Notes: generated from the letters alone by a model not told the origin. DNA of 24,098 nucleotides from MGBC120314 sp964403785 (GCA_964403785.1 CAYOHM010000024.1:1-24098); one strand, 5' to 3'; shown: positions 7,831 through 16,252, counted from the stretch's first letter. A program made the numbers and translations.

Positions 7831-8148
7831 TTATAAATAACTTGAAATCATTTCGTCAATTTCATCGTAAGATACAGACCCTACATTTCTGGCTGTCTCC
7901 ACTCCATCTTTAAACAATACCAAAGTCGGAACAGATGCCACTTCGTACTTTTTTGCAAGCGCTTCATCATAATTAACATTTACTTTGTATACCAGAAGCT
8001 TATCCTCGTTATCATCTTCAATATCGCCGAGAGGTCCATTCAATTTCTTACAAGGAATACACGTATCAGAATAAAAATCAATTAATACCGGAAGTTTAGC
8101 CTGTAAAACAAGTTCTTCAAATTTTTCTTCATTTACTCTTAATGCCAT
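7831..8148 (-). CDS. Thioredoxin-family protein with CIPC active site
   Basis: The 105-residue single-domain thioredoxin fold has FYSDTCIPCKKL (C30, C33) and a cis-proline in ASVPTLVLFKDG (P74). The usual CGPC is replaced by CIPC, which probably shifts the redox potential or the partner. I use ATG 8148: GAGGAA lies 5 nt upstream, whereas the in-frame TTG at 8160 overlaps that ribosome site. It is 1 bp after the TusA-like gene and 19 bp before the carrier gene. It may reduce persulfides or disulfides formed during sulfite reduction or carrier loading, recycled by TrxB from the next operon; this is inference. Confidence 0.85.
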   Translation of the reverse strand: MALRVNEEKFEELVLQAKLPVLIDFYSDTCIPCKKLNGPLGDIEDDNEDKLLVYKVNVNYDEALAKKYEVASVPTLVLFKDGVETARNVGSVSYDEIDEMISSYL

Positions 8149-8149
8149 A

Positions 8150-8395
8150 TTATTCCTCAACCTTTTTTACAATCAATGTATAAGTTCCGTCTTCATTATC
8201 TTCAAGCTTTAAAATCTGATGTCCTTCTTCTTTGATGCTTCTTGGAACATTCTGAACAGGCTCTCCATCATTCATACGAACGGCCAATATTTGACCATCC
8301 TCTAATTCTTCCAATGCAACCTTAGCCTTAACAAATGTTACCGGGCAGACTACATCAGTAATATCCACTGTATCATCAACTTTAATATCAGCCAT
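8150..8395 (-). CDS. TusA-like (SirA/YedF family) small sulfurtransferase
   Basis: The 81-residue protein has VVCPVTFVKAKVAL, with the family's persulfide-carrying cysteine at C17. The second proline of the usual CPxP is a threonine here. The C-terminal part (GEPVQNVPRSIKEEGHQIL) is the standard helix-strand end of the TusA fold. Two ATGs are adjacent (8398 and 8395); the second has the better 6-nt spacing from AAAGGAGG. The gene overlaps the end of the sulfite reductase gene by 8 bp and precedes the thioredoxin. It could take sulfide sulfur as a persulfide from the reductase and hand it to the activated carrier, but the known pathway uses free sulfide, so this step is a guess. Confidence 0.85.
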   Translation of the reverse strand: MADIKVDDTVDITDVVCPVTFVKAKVALEELEDGQILAVRMNDGEPVQNVPRSIKEEGHQILKLEDNEDGTYTLIVKKVEE

Positions 8396-9248
8396 CATAT
8401 GCCTCCTTTAATACGCTCTCTAATTTATCCCTGCCCACTCTGTCAAGTGTGAACTTAAATCTCTCGCTTGGATTAGCATATTCTTCAAAGAATTTAATTG
8501 CTGCATCCGTCACTCTGAATAGCTGTTCTTCTGATGTTATTAACGGAAGCGGTGAGTAACCTGCCTCAATGGAATTGCCAAAGGTTCCGCCAAAAGAAAC
8601 CTCATATGCACTTGTTGCATCCCATGCATCCGTCGGACAACTCTTTACACAACGTCCGCATGCGTTACATTTGTCATAGTCCACTTTTACCTCACCGTTC
8701 TCAATGACAACTGCATCCTCACGACAGACTTTTGCACAAAGACCACATTTAATACATGGCTCGCTTTTCCATTTTACAATCATTGCGCCCTTGATTCCCA
8801 CATCATTTTCTTCAGCCTTTAAGCAGTTATTACGACAGCCTGTTACGCCAAACTTAAACTTATGCGGCAATTCTCTGCCGAAATATCTCTCATCTAATTT
8901 CTTAGCAATATCGTAAGAATCGATATTACCACTCGGACATATCTGATTGCCCTGACAAGCTGTTACCGTTCGTACTCTCGGACCACAAACACCCGGACGG
9001 CATCCGCCCTCTGCCAATGCTTCCTTTACAGCATCAATATCTTCTAACTTTATGAATGGGATTTCAACGCCCTGCCTTGACGTAAGATGAACATATCCGT
9101 CACCATATTTTTCTGCCACCTCTGCAATCTTTGCGAGATTTTCGGAGGTAAGGGTTCCTCCAACAACTGCTAAACGAAGAGAAAAATTATTTTTCTGCTT
9201 CTGTCTCATAAATCCTCCCTTTTTAAGGGTTGCATAATCCACTGCCAT
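8388..9248 (-). CDS. sir: Small siroheme [4Fe-4S] sulfite reductase with C-terminal 2[4Fe-4S] ferredoxin domain
   Basis: This 286-residue reductase has an N-terminal ferredoxin-like half domain (YVHLTSRQGVEIPF, 53-66), the siroheme-[4Fe-4S] ligands C98 and C104 (ACQGNQICPSG) and C138 and C142 (TGCRNNC), then two ferredoxin clusters: C165/C168/C171/C175 and C194/C197/C200/C204. It is far shorter than CysI or NirA and resembles AsrC-like minimal reductases of anaerobes. It should make the sulfide used by MetY and the carrier, taking electrons through its own clusters from ferredoxin. ATG 9248 has GGAGGT formed by the last metY codons. ATG 9209 (residue 14) also has GGGAGG before it and is an alternative start. 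Confidence 0.9.
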   Translation of the reverse strand: MAVDYATLKKGGFMRQKQKNNFSLRLAVVGGTLTSENLAKIAEVAEKYGDGYVHLTSRQGVEIPFIKLEDIDAVKEALAEGGCRPGVCGPRVRTVTACQGNQICPSGNIDSYDIAKKLDERYFGRELPHKFKFGVTGCRNNCLKAEENDVGIKGAMIVKWKSEPCIKCGLCAKVCREDAVVIENGEVKVDYDKCNACGRCVKSCPTDAWDATSAYEVSFGGTFGNSIEAGYSPLPLITSEEQLFRVTDAAIKFFEEYANPSERFKFTLDRVGRDKLESVLKEAYDG

Positions 9249-9250
9249 AT

Positions 9251-10495
9251 TTATACCTCCACACTTTCAATTGCCTGTTTGAAATCCTCTTTTAAATCCT
9301 CAATATCTTCTATTCCAACACTGATTCGTATTAAATCATCAAACACTCCCGACTGCTGTTTCTCCTTATCCGACAAATGTGTTGCTATAGTTGATTCAGG
9401 ATGAATTACCAACGTCTTTGTATCACCAATGTTAGCCAGGATGTACGGAATCTTCAATGCATTAATTATCTTAAATGCCTTTTCCTTTGAACCTACACGA
9501 ACGGTAACTATTGCTCCGTAACCACGTTTAAATAACCTGCCTGACAGTTCATGATATGGGCTGCTTTCCAGTCCCGGATAATTAACGGTAAGCCCCATAT
9601 CCTTTTCGAGAAATTCTGCAAGTGCTAACGCGTTGCTGCATTCCCTATCCATTCTAAGCCCCAGGGTCTCAAGTCCTAATGTATTGTAAAAGGCATTCTG
9701 TGGAGAAAGACATCCACCGGTGTTACGGAACAAACCATTTCTTAACTTGACTACATATGACATAGCGCCAAATTTTTTATAAGGTAAAAGACCCGGATAC
9801 TTATTATAATCCCACTCGAATTTACCACTCCATGTAAGAATTCCACTGATGGAATTGCTGTGTCCGTTCATATACTTTGATGATGAATTGACTACTACAT
9901 CTGCTCCCAATTCAATTGGTTTAATCAGATATGGGGTAGCTACCGTATTATCAATAATGAGTGGAATATTATGTGCATGTGCAATCTTTGCAACCGCTTC
10001 AATATCTGTTACATCAAGTTTGGGATTACCAATCGTCTCAGCAAAAACAAGCTTAGTTTTATCTGTAATCAATTTTTCATAATTCAATGGAGAATTGTCC
10101 ACAACATACTTTGTTTTAATTCCAAGTCCTTCTAAATCATCAAACAGCTCCACTGTGCCGCCATATAAGCCGGCAGCGGCAACAATTTCATCTCCTGCCT
10201 GCAGGATATTAACCATTGCATTAAAAAGAGCTGCCATACCGGAGGCACAGGCTACAGAAGCCAAACCACCCTCTAAATTATTTACTCTTTTCTCGAAGGC
10301 TTCTACCGTTGGGTTGTTAATTCTTGTATAAGAGAAACCAACCGCTTTATTGTTGAAGATTTTTTCCAAGGTTTCTGCGTCCGGCTGTCTAAAGGAACTG
10401 CTTTGGTATACAGGAACCAGCGTTGTACCATAAGGATTGTCATCGTCGACTCCATGCAGCAATGCTGTATTAAATCCATACTGTGTTTTTGTCAT
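9251..10495 (-). CDS. metY: O-acetylhomoserine sulfhydrylase (PLP enzyme)
   Basis: The 414-residue Cys/Met-metabolism PLP enzyme opens with FNTALLHG and PYGTTLVPVYQSSSF, has FSYTRINNPT (54-63), and binds PLP at K207 in NSSSKYMNGH. Sequence and length fit MetY rather than cystathionine enzymes. It replaces the acetyl group of O-acetylhomoserine with sulfur to give homocysteine. Next to hcyS-hcyF-hcyD the sulfur donor is probably the carrier thiocarboxylate, as in Wolinella, rather than free sulfide. It has its own promoter-like sequence in the 77-bp gap after cysN. GAGG upstream of the ATG is the ribosome site. No metA or metX for acetylhomoserine is in the window. Confidence 0.94.
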   Translation of the reverse strand: MTKTQYGFNTALLHGVDDDNPYGTTLVPVYQSSSFRQPDAETLEKIFNNKAVGFSYTRINNPTVEAFEKRVNNLEGGLASVACASGMAALFNAMVNILQAGDEIVAAAGLYGGTVELFDDLEGLGIKTKYVVDNSPLNYEKLITDKTKLVFAETIGNPKLDVTDIEAVAKIAHAHNIPLIIDNTVATPYLIKPIELGADVVVNSSSKYMNGHSNSISGILTWSGKFEWDYNKYPGLLPYKKFGAMSYVVKLRNGLFRNTGGCLSPQNAFYNTLGLETLGLRMDRECSNALALAEFLEKDMGLTVNYPGLESSPYHELSGRLFKRGYGAIVTVRVGSKEKAFKIINALKIPYILANIGDTKTLVIHPESTIATHLSDKEKQQSGVFDDLIRISVGIEDIEDLKEDFKQAIESVEV

Positions 10496-10528
10496 ATCTC
10501 TACCTCTAGTTTCTTCTTAAATAAGTTT

Positions 10529-10558
10529 ATCTTATCATCTTTATCCCTACTAAGTCAA
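10529..10558 (-). promoter_or_regulatory. Probable promoter of the metY-hcyD operon
   Basis: Minus strand: -35 TTGACT (10558-10553), 18-bp spacer, extended -10 TGA-TAAGAT (box 10534-10529), predicting a start near 10522 and a leader of about 27 nt. A partial operator overlaps the -35 box. Confidence 0.6.
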
Positions 10559-10562
10559 TATA
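10546..10562. promoter_or_regulatory. Partial Rrf2-type operator at metY
   Basis: The plus strand reads CCTACT-aagtc-AATATA. The left half-site is identical, and the right half shares AATA with the cysK copy but lacks the final GG. The spacing of five is the same. It overlaps the -35 box of the metY promoter, a position suited to repression. Weaker than the cysK and sbp copies. Confidence 0.45.
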
Positions 10563-10572
10563 TCATGTAGGT

Positions 10573-12207
10573 TTAGATAAATGCTCCACCTTCACTATCA
10601 TCTCCATGGATACCGGAATACCTGTAAACCACCTGTGCAGCCTCACTTGCAGATAACTTTTCTTCCTGCCAGTTACTGATATATGAACGATTATCCGCAA
10701 ATAATGATGTATCCACATCCTCTGCATAAAGTAAAACCAATATACCCGCATTATTCAAATGCTTAACAACATTCTTAATGTCTTCACCATTTTTTGGCAC
10801 ATACAGATAAGTATGTCTTCCAAGTATTGCCAGCTCCTTCTCAACCTTTTGAACGAATTCCAAGTTATTTCCAAATTCGTCTTTCCTAAACTCTACCGTT
10901 ACAGCTCGCTGGCCCTTGAAGTTGCTTCTTGCTTCACAATCAATTATGCTGTCTGAAGAAGCATTTGCATTCACCAAAATTGCAGTAACAACGCCGCATG
11001 CAGATGTCATATTGGTTACACGGTCTATTAAGATTAACTCTCCAAGAGTCCTGTGTTTTTCGAACAAATCAACTACAATTGCATCCGCAAATGTCAGCTC
11101 ACATACCGCAATTTCATTTTTCTTAAGTGTTTTTGCTTCTTTCTTCTCGCCGGTATTTACATCAATTGTATATTTAATGTTTTTAAGGACACCCGGAATT
11201 AATTTTGTTCCCAGCTTTACAAAGTAATTCTTTCCTTCCTCAAGCTCTGTATCATCCATCCAAAGCAGGGTTGACTCGACACAGGAAGCGATGGATATGC
11301 CGGATTTAATTTCCAATACACAGCCTCTTGACACATCAACTTCACGGTCAAGCTGAATGGTAACAGGCTGTCCCTCGAAGGCTTCCTCCACTTCTTTATC
11401 TGCAAGATGAACGCTCTTAACATGAGCCTTTTCATTGCTTGGATATGTTGTAATCTCGTCTCCGACCTTAATGCTGCCCGCTTCAATCTGTCCCTGAAAA
11501 CCTCTGAAGGTATGATTCGGACGGCATACTCTTTGAACAGGCATATAGAAGCCCTGCTCATCTTTGCTTTTCTTAATGTCAACTGTTTCCAAATATGTAA
11601 GAAGTGCCGGTCCTGTATACCATGCCGTGTTATCACTCTTTTTGGTAATATTATCGCCCTCCGTGGCTGATACAGGGATGATGGTTGTATTCTCTAATTC
11701 AAGCTCGTCCTTTAGTGTTTGAATCTGTTCTTCAATCTCATTAAAACGTTTTTCATCGTAGCCCACTAAATCCATTTTATTAACAGCAAATACAAAATAC
11801 TTAATACCCATTAAAGAACATATTCTTGCATGCCTTCTTGTCTGGGTGAGCACACCCTGCTTTGCATCTATCAGGATAACTGCAAGATCTGCAAAGGATG
11901 CCCCTACAGCCATATTTCTTGTATATTCTTCGTGTCCCGGAGTATCTGCTACGATAAAGCTTCTGTTATCCGTTGTAAAATAGCGGTAGGCAACGTCTAT
12001 GGTAATACCCTGTTCACGTTCTGCCATTAATCCGTCCAAAAGCAAAGAGTAATCAATTGCGCCTTCTCTGCTTCCCACTTTTGAATCTAACTCCAAAGCT
12101 TTTTCCTGATCTGCGTATAATAATTTTGAATCATATAAAATGTGACCTATCAGCGTGGATTTTCCGTCATCTACACTTCCACATGTAATAAATTTAAGTA
12201 ACTGCAT
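10573..12207 (-). CDS. cysN: Sulfate adenylyltransferase subunit 1 (GTPase) with degenerate APS-kinase-like C terminus
   Basis: The 544-residue protein has an EF-Tu-like GTPase with G1 GSVDDGKS (10-17), G3 DTPGHEEYTRNM (88-99) and G4 NKMD (143-146), then two beta-barrel domains to about residue 405. CysN drives sulfate activation to APS with CysD. Typical CysN proteins are about 475 residues, so residues 411-544 are extra. That tail resembles APS kinase in KGQRAVTVEF, ILGRHTYLYV and LNNAGILVLLY, but where the kinase has its P-loop this protein has RKDEFGNNL, without GxxGxGKS. It therefore looks like an inactive CysNC fusion. ATG 12207 has AGGAGG, which overlaps the cysD stop region. Confidence 0.95.
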   Translation of the reverse strand: MQLLKFITCGSVDDGKSTLIGHILYDSKLLYADQEKALELDSKVGSREGAIDYSLLLDGLMAEREQGITIDVAYRYFTTDNRSFIVADTPGHEEYTRNMAVGASFADLAVILIDAKQGVLTQTRRHARICSLMGIKYFVFAVNKMDLVGYDEKRFNEIEEQIQTLKDELELENTTIIPVSATEGDNITKKSDNTAWYTGPALLTYLETVDIKKSKDEQGFYMPVQRVCRPNHTFRGFQGQIEAGSIKVGDEITTYPSNEKAHVKSVHLADKEVEEAFEGQPVTIQLDREVDVSRGCVLEIKSGISIASCVESTLLWMDDTELEEGKNYFVKLGTKLIPGVLKNIKYTIDVNTGEKKEAKTLKKNEIAVCELTFADAIVVDLFEKHRTLGELILIDRVTNMTSACGVVTAILVNANASSDSIIDCEARSNFKGQRAVTVEFRKDEFGNNLEFVQKVEKELAILGRHTYLYVPKNGEDIKNVVKHLNNAGILVLLYAEDVDTSLFADNRSYISNWQEEKLSASEAAQVVYRYSGIHGDDSEGGAFI

Positions 12208-12219
12208 ATTGAAATCCTC

Positions 12220-13125
12220 CTAGAAATAACCTTCTCTTTTCCTTCGTTCCATTGAGCCGGCTGCCTCATTATCAATAACCCTGGTTGTTCTTTCAGATGA
12301 AACGGCACTAAGAGTTTCCTCAATTATTGCCTCCAAGGTATCTGCATCGGACTCAACACCACCTGTAAGCGGATAACATCCCAGTGTTCTGAATCGCACT
12401 TTTTTGTTAACGATTTTTTCTCCCGGAAGCAAACGCTGCTGCATACGTTCATCGTCAACCATAATAATGTTTCCATCTCTTTCAACAACAGGTCTTTCCT
12501 TTGCGAAATATAAAGAAGGAATTTCTATATTCTCTCTTGCGATATACTGCCAAATATCTTTTTCAGTCCAGTTAGAAAGCGGAAATACTCGTACTTCCTC
12601 GCCCTTAAATAGCTTTGTATTGAAAAGCTTCCACATCTCAGGTCTTTGATTTTTCGGGTCCCACGCATGAGCTGAGTTACGGAATGAAAAGATTCTTTCT
12701 TTTGCTCTTGATTTCTCCTCGTCCCTTCGTCCGCCGCCAAAAGCTGCTGTGAATTTATACTTATCCAAAGCCTGCTTTAATGCCTGTGTCTTCATAATAT
12801 CCGTATAGGCTGAACCATGGTCAAACGGATTGATTCCGGCTCTAACTCCTTCCTCATTGATATACTCAATCATTTCCAGTCCGTATTTTTTTGCCACATA
12901 ATCTCTAAATTCTATCATTTCCTTAAACTTCCAGGTTGTATTTACATGCAAAAACGGAAATGGCGGTTTCTCAGGATAAAAAGCTTTAAGTGCCAAATGA
13001 AGCATTACAGAGCTGTCCTTACCAATAGAGTAGAGCATAACCGGCTTTTCACATTCTGCCGCCACTTCTCTAATAATGTATATTGCTTCTGCTTCTAATT
13101 CATCTAAATGTGTCATTGTACTCAT
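12220..13125 (-). CDS. cysD: Sulfate adenylyltransferase subunit 2
   Basis: The 301-residue adenylyltransferase of the PP-loop ATP pyrophosphatase type has the loop YSIGKDSSVMLHLALKAF (S33-G35-K36-D37-S38), FGGGRRDEEKSRAKERIFSF, and the C-terminal SSERTTRVIDNE and MERRKREGYF expected of CysD. It makes APS from sulfate and ATP with CysN. Length is normal. ATG 13125 has AGGAG 7 nt upstream, 12 bp after aprB. cysN follows at 12 bp. The use of the two-subunit GTP-driven enzyme rather than the single-chain Sat fits an assimilatory role. Confidence 0.97.
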   Translation of the reverse strand: MSTMTHLDELEAEAIYIIREVAAECEKPVMLYSIGKDSSVMLHLALKAFYPEKPPFPFLHVNTTWKFKEMIEFRDYVAKKYGLEMIEYINEEGVRAGINPFDHGSAYTDIMKTQALKQALDKYKFTAAFGGGRRDEEKSRAKERIFSFRNSAHAWDPKNQRPEMWKLFNTKLFKGEEVRVFPLSNWTEKDIWQYIARENIEIPSLYFAKERPVVERDGNIIMVDDERMQQRLLPGEKIVNKKVRFRTLGCYPLTGGVESDADTLEAIIEETLSAVSSERTTRVIDNEAAGSMERRKREGYF

Positions 13126-13137
13126 GTCATCTCTCCT

Positions 13138-13449
13138 CTAATATTTATTTGATTCTTTTGTGTTTACAACTATTGTTTTTTCAGTTCCATCCGGAGCAGT
13201 CACAGTCCAAATTCTTTCATTGCCTTTTTCCTCTACCGATAAGACAGAGCCCTTACCACCCATATCTGCGCCAAGGAAAAACGAAATAGCCTTTAATTTA
13301 CATTCCTTAAGACAGGAAGTACAGCCCCAGCAATCTTTCTGGCGACGAATAACAGCCTTTCCATCCTTAAGCTTTATTAAATTACCCGGACAAGCCTGCA
13401 CACATTTTCCACATCCAACGCATTTATGATTATTGATTGCAATACTCAC
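13138..13449 (-). CDS. aprB: Adenylylsulfate reductase beta subunit, two [4Fe-4S] ferredoxin
   Basis: The 103-residue protein has two cluster motifs, C10/C13/C16/C20 (CVGCGKCVQAC) and C40/C43/C46/C50 (CWGCTSCLKEC), followed by a beta-rich region ending NTKESNKY. It delivers electrons to the FAD of AprA. It is shorter than AprB of dissimilatory sulfate reducers, which carry a longer C-terminal tail that wraps the alpha subunit. The start codon is GTG (13449), overlapping the aprA TGA by four bases (GTGA), with GGAGGT 8 nt upstream inside aprA. The tight overlap supports equal production of the two subunits. Confidence 0.92.
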   Translation of the reverse strand: MSIAINNHKCVGCGKCVQACPGNLIKLKDGKAVIRRQKDCWGCTSCLKECKLKAISFFLGADMGGKGSVLSVEEKGNERIWTVTAPDGTEKTIVVNTKESNKY

Positions 13450-15176
13450 CTTATCCCACCTCCGACTGTAACTTTATTATTCCTGTCAAATGAAAAAATA
13501 AGCTTTTGATTTGCATCTACTAATTCTCTCATTACTATTTTAATCTTACCATCTTCTTTATAAGAATTCACATATTTATTATAGTCGCTGCTTTCATCAG
13601 GATAATTCATATTTTCTGCAAAACTATGCCACCTGGTTTCCTTTCTTGCCAGCAAATGTTCAATTACTGAAAAGCAGACTGTCATACGTTCCCTGATTTC
13701 ATAGATTTGAAGCAGGTCATCCATATCATTTGCCTTAAGAGAAGCTATGACCGGTAACAGTCCTTCTAACTTTTCTTTTGCAAGAGAAAGCCCTGTTTCA
13801 TTGAACTGATAATTACTGCCAATACCACCTGCGTATGTATCCATAATTTTTTGCATAGTTTCTTCCACTTGTTCAATAGTAATCAGGCTTTCCTCATTAT
13901 CAAAATATTTCCTGTACCCTTCAATACAACCCTTGGCAATTTCATCAGCCTCTGTACTATTTCCGTTTGAAGCATCAAGGAACTTAATAATGCTTTCCGC
14001 TGCGATTTTACCTTCTACAATTGCTCCCGTAACATACTTTTGAGGTGCACCTCCTGCAACGTCACCCGCTGCATAAAGACCTTTAATTGTAGTTGAACGG
14101 TTATCATCAATCCAATATCCGCTTGCGGTATGTCCACCAACAATATATGGCTCAGTTCCTTCAATCTCAACATTCTGCGTAGCCGGACCCTGTCCTCCTT
14201 CTAACCATTTTAGAGTCTGACTAGGTGCCATATTCAAATATGCCCTATACAAGTCCTCTTCCTGTTCTTTTGTAATCTCATCAGTTTTTAAATAGCAAGG
14301 ACCTCTGCCTTCCTGATTTTCTTTTGTAGTTCCATATACACGTTCACATGTAGCTACACCATATTTGGTCTCATAGATTTCAGACAATCCATTCATCTGC
14401 TTTGCCCTTACACCCTGAGCAATAGTTCCGGTTGGAGCAATGGTATCCTTACATCTAAGTGCGATAAACCGCATTTCAAATGTTGTCATCTCTGCGCCTG
14501 CCTGAATTCCCATTGCATAACCGGCACCTGTATTAAAAGGCGGATACCACATTTTATGTCTTGAAAATCCCGGATTGTTAGGTCTGTAAAGACCAGCTGC
14601 ACCACCTGTAGCTACAAGTACGGCTCTTGCATAAATGACAGTTGCAACCCTCTCATCAACATCAAAGCCGACAGCCCCGAGAATTTCATTATTTTCTACA
14701 ATATAATCTGTTATATTAATGTGATTCAGAACCGAAACATTGCCTTGACGCGATGCCATATCTGCCAATATAAGCTTGATATTTTCACCATTTATTTTGA
14801 TATTACGGTCACCTCTTGTTACATACTCTCCGTTTTCATCCTTCAAAATCACAAGCCCGTTATCTTCCAATGTCTTAGTAACTTCGTTAAGTCCCTCGGA
14901 CATAGACAGAAGCAAATCTTCCCTCACAATGCCCTTTGCATCTTTTTTTGCATAATTCACATAATCCATCGGAACTTTACCTTTTGTGATGTATGCATTA
15001 ATAGCATTTACACCTGCAGCTAAACATCCGCTTCTTTTGATGTTTGCTTTTTCTGCAACCAACACTTTATATTTTCCGTTTTGTCCCAACACATATGCCG
15101 CATAGCAGCCTGCAGTTCCACCACCAATAATTAATACGTCTGTTCTGATTGTTTTTATATCAAATGTTACGCTCAT
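13446..15176 (-). CDS. aprA: Adenylylsulfate reductase alpha subunit (FAD)
   Basis: It reduces APS to sulfite and AMP. I start at ATG 15176 (576 residues): the frame is open to 15248, but GGAGG lies 9 nt before 15176 and the FAD-binding VLIIGGGTAGCYAAYVL then falls at residues 14-30, as in the fumarate-reductase family. Further support comes from YPPFNTGAGYAMGIQAGAEM with FEMRFIALR, GGHTASGYW and the C-terminal GLYAAGDVAGGAPQKYVTG. AprB is encoded immediately after. No qmo, dsr or sat genes are in the window, and the gene sits between a sulfate importer and CysDN, so the role is assimilatory. Fumarate reductase or aspartate oxidase are rejected because of the paired AprB. Confidence 0.94.
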   Translation of the reverse strand: MSVTFDIKTIRTDVLIIGGGTAGCYAAYVLGQNGKYKVLVAEKANIKRSGCLAAGVNAINAYITKGKVPMDYVNYAKKDAKGIVREDLLLSMSEGLNEVTKTLEDNGLVILKDENGEYVTRGDRNIKINGENIKLILADMASRQGNVSVLNHINITDYIVENNEILGAVGFDVDERVATVIYARAVLVATGGAAGLYRPNNPGFSRHKMWYPPFNTGAGYAMGIQAGAEMTTFEMRFIALRCKDTIAPTGTIAQGVRAKQMNGLSEIYETKYGVATCERVYGTTKENQEGRGPCYLKTDEITKEQEEDLYRAYLNMAPSQTLKWLEGGQGPATQNVEIEGTEPYIVGGHTASGYWIDDNRSTTIKGLYAAGDVAGGAPQKYVTGAIVEGKIAAESIIKFLDASNGNSTEADEIAKGCIEGYRKYFDNEESLITIEQVEETMQKIMDTYAGGIGSNYQFNETGLSLAKEKLEGLLPVIASLKANDMDDLLQIYEIRERMTVCFSVIEHLLARKETRWHSFAENMNYPDESSDYNKYVNSYKEDGKIKIVMRELVDANQKLIFSFDRNNKVTVGGGIR

Positions 15177-15189
15177 CCCGGCGTTCCTC

Positions 15190-16251
15190 CTACATAAATA
15201 CTTCGTCTCCCAGTAAAACATAATTATCAAGAATCTTGACTTTATCACCCTTTGTCAGTATGAGGCGGTACACAAGTACATATACATCTTCACCAACCGA
15301 CACAGGATTATCTCCCATACTTCTCGAACCTACAATTACCTTATCCCCAACCTTCACTGTAATTTCTGAATAATCTCCTCTAAAAACAATCTTTAATACC
15401 TTGCCCGGAGATGATGTTGCAGCAAACTGCTGTGGTTCATTTTCCTTATATATTCTCACGAACTCAGGGCGAATCAATATTTTATCAAACCCATCTATAT
15501 GTTCAAATGAACGAAGCCCTTCATAATCATTAAAGACTGCATTTTTACCAAAAAAGTTAGCTGTAAATGCTGTCTGTGGATTTGCATAAATATCTGCAGG
15601 AGTTCCAACCTGCTCAATTCTGCCTTTGTTTGTCAAAATGATTTCATCCGACACCTCAATGGCCTCATCCTGATCGTGTGTTACGAAGATACTTGTTATA
15701 CCAAGATTAGTTATCATTTCCCTAAGCCAGCTTCTAAGCTCCTGTCTGACCTTTGCATCAATGGCGGCAAATGGCTCATCCAAAAGCAATAACTGCGGAT
15801 TTGGTGCAATTGCTCTTGCAAACGCAACTCTCTGCCTTTGACCACCGGATAATTGATTGGGATATCTGCCTCCCAAGCCCTTCAAGCCGACTAAATCCAA
15901 GAGTTCTTCAACTCTCTCCTTAATCTGTTTTTTGGGCATTTTCTGAATCTTCAAGCCTGTTGCAATATTTTCTGCTACCGTCATATACCTAAACAATGCA
16001 TAGTTTTGAAATACAAAACCAATACCTCTTTTACTGCCGGGAAGATCATTTACCACTTTCCCGTCAATGATAATATCTCCGCTGTCCTGTTTTTCCAATC
16101 CCGCTATCATACGAAGAATCGTAGTTTTACCCGACCCGCTCGGACCCAGCAGCGCGACTAATTTACCCTTTTTGATGCTTAAATTCACATCCGTTGACGC
16201 CTGATATGAACCGTATGATTTATTTATATTTTTAAGTGTCACATATTCCAT
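15190..16251 (-). CDS. cysA: Sulfate ABC transporter ATP-binding protein
   Basis: The 353-residue ATPase energises sulfate (and probably thiosulfate) import at the inner face of the membrane. It shows Walker A GPSGSGKT (36-43), signature LSGGQRQR, Walker B LLLLDEPFAAID, the H-loop FVTHDQDEA, and a C-terminal regulatory domain from about residue 240, normal for CysA. I use ATG 16251, with AAGGA 8 nt upstream. ATG 16260 is in frame but abuts the ribosome site and overlaps cysW by 8 bp. It lies 1 bp after cysW and 13 bp before aprA. Confidence 0.95.
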   Translation of the reverse strand: MEYVTLKNINKSYGSYQASTDVNLSIKKGKLVALLGPSGSGKTTILRMIAGLEKQDSGDIIIDGKVVNDLPGSKRGIGFVFQNYALFRYMTVAENIATGLKIQKMPKKQIKERVEELLDLVGLKGLGGRYPNQLSGGQRQRVAFARAIAPNPQLLLLDEPFAAIDAKVRQELRSWLREMITNLGITSIFVTHDQDEAIEVSDEIILTNKGRIEQVGTPADIYANPQTAFTANFFGKNAVFNDYEGLRSFEHIDGFDKILIRPEFVRIYKENEPQQFAATSSPGKVLKIVFRGDYSEITVKVGDKVIVGSRSMGDNPVSVGEDVYVLVYRLILTKGDKVKILDNYVLLGDEVFM

Positions 16252-16252
16252 A

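Noticed and set aside
8388..15176. Dissimilatory sulfate reduction island
   Set aside because: AprAB is present, but sat, qmo, dsrAB, dsrC and dsrMKJOP are not. CysDN, the sulfate ABC importer and MetY point to assimilation.
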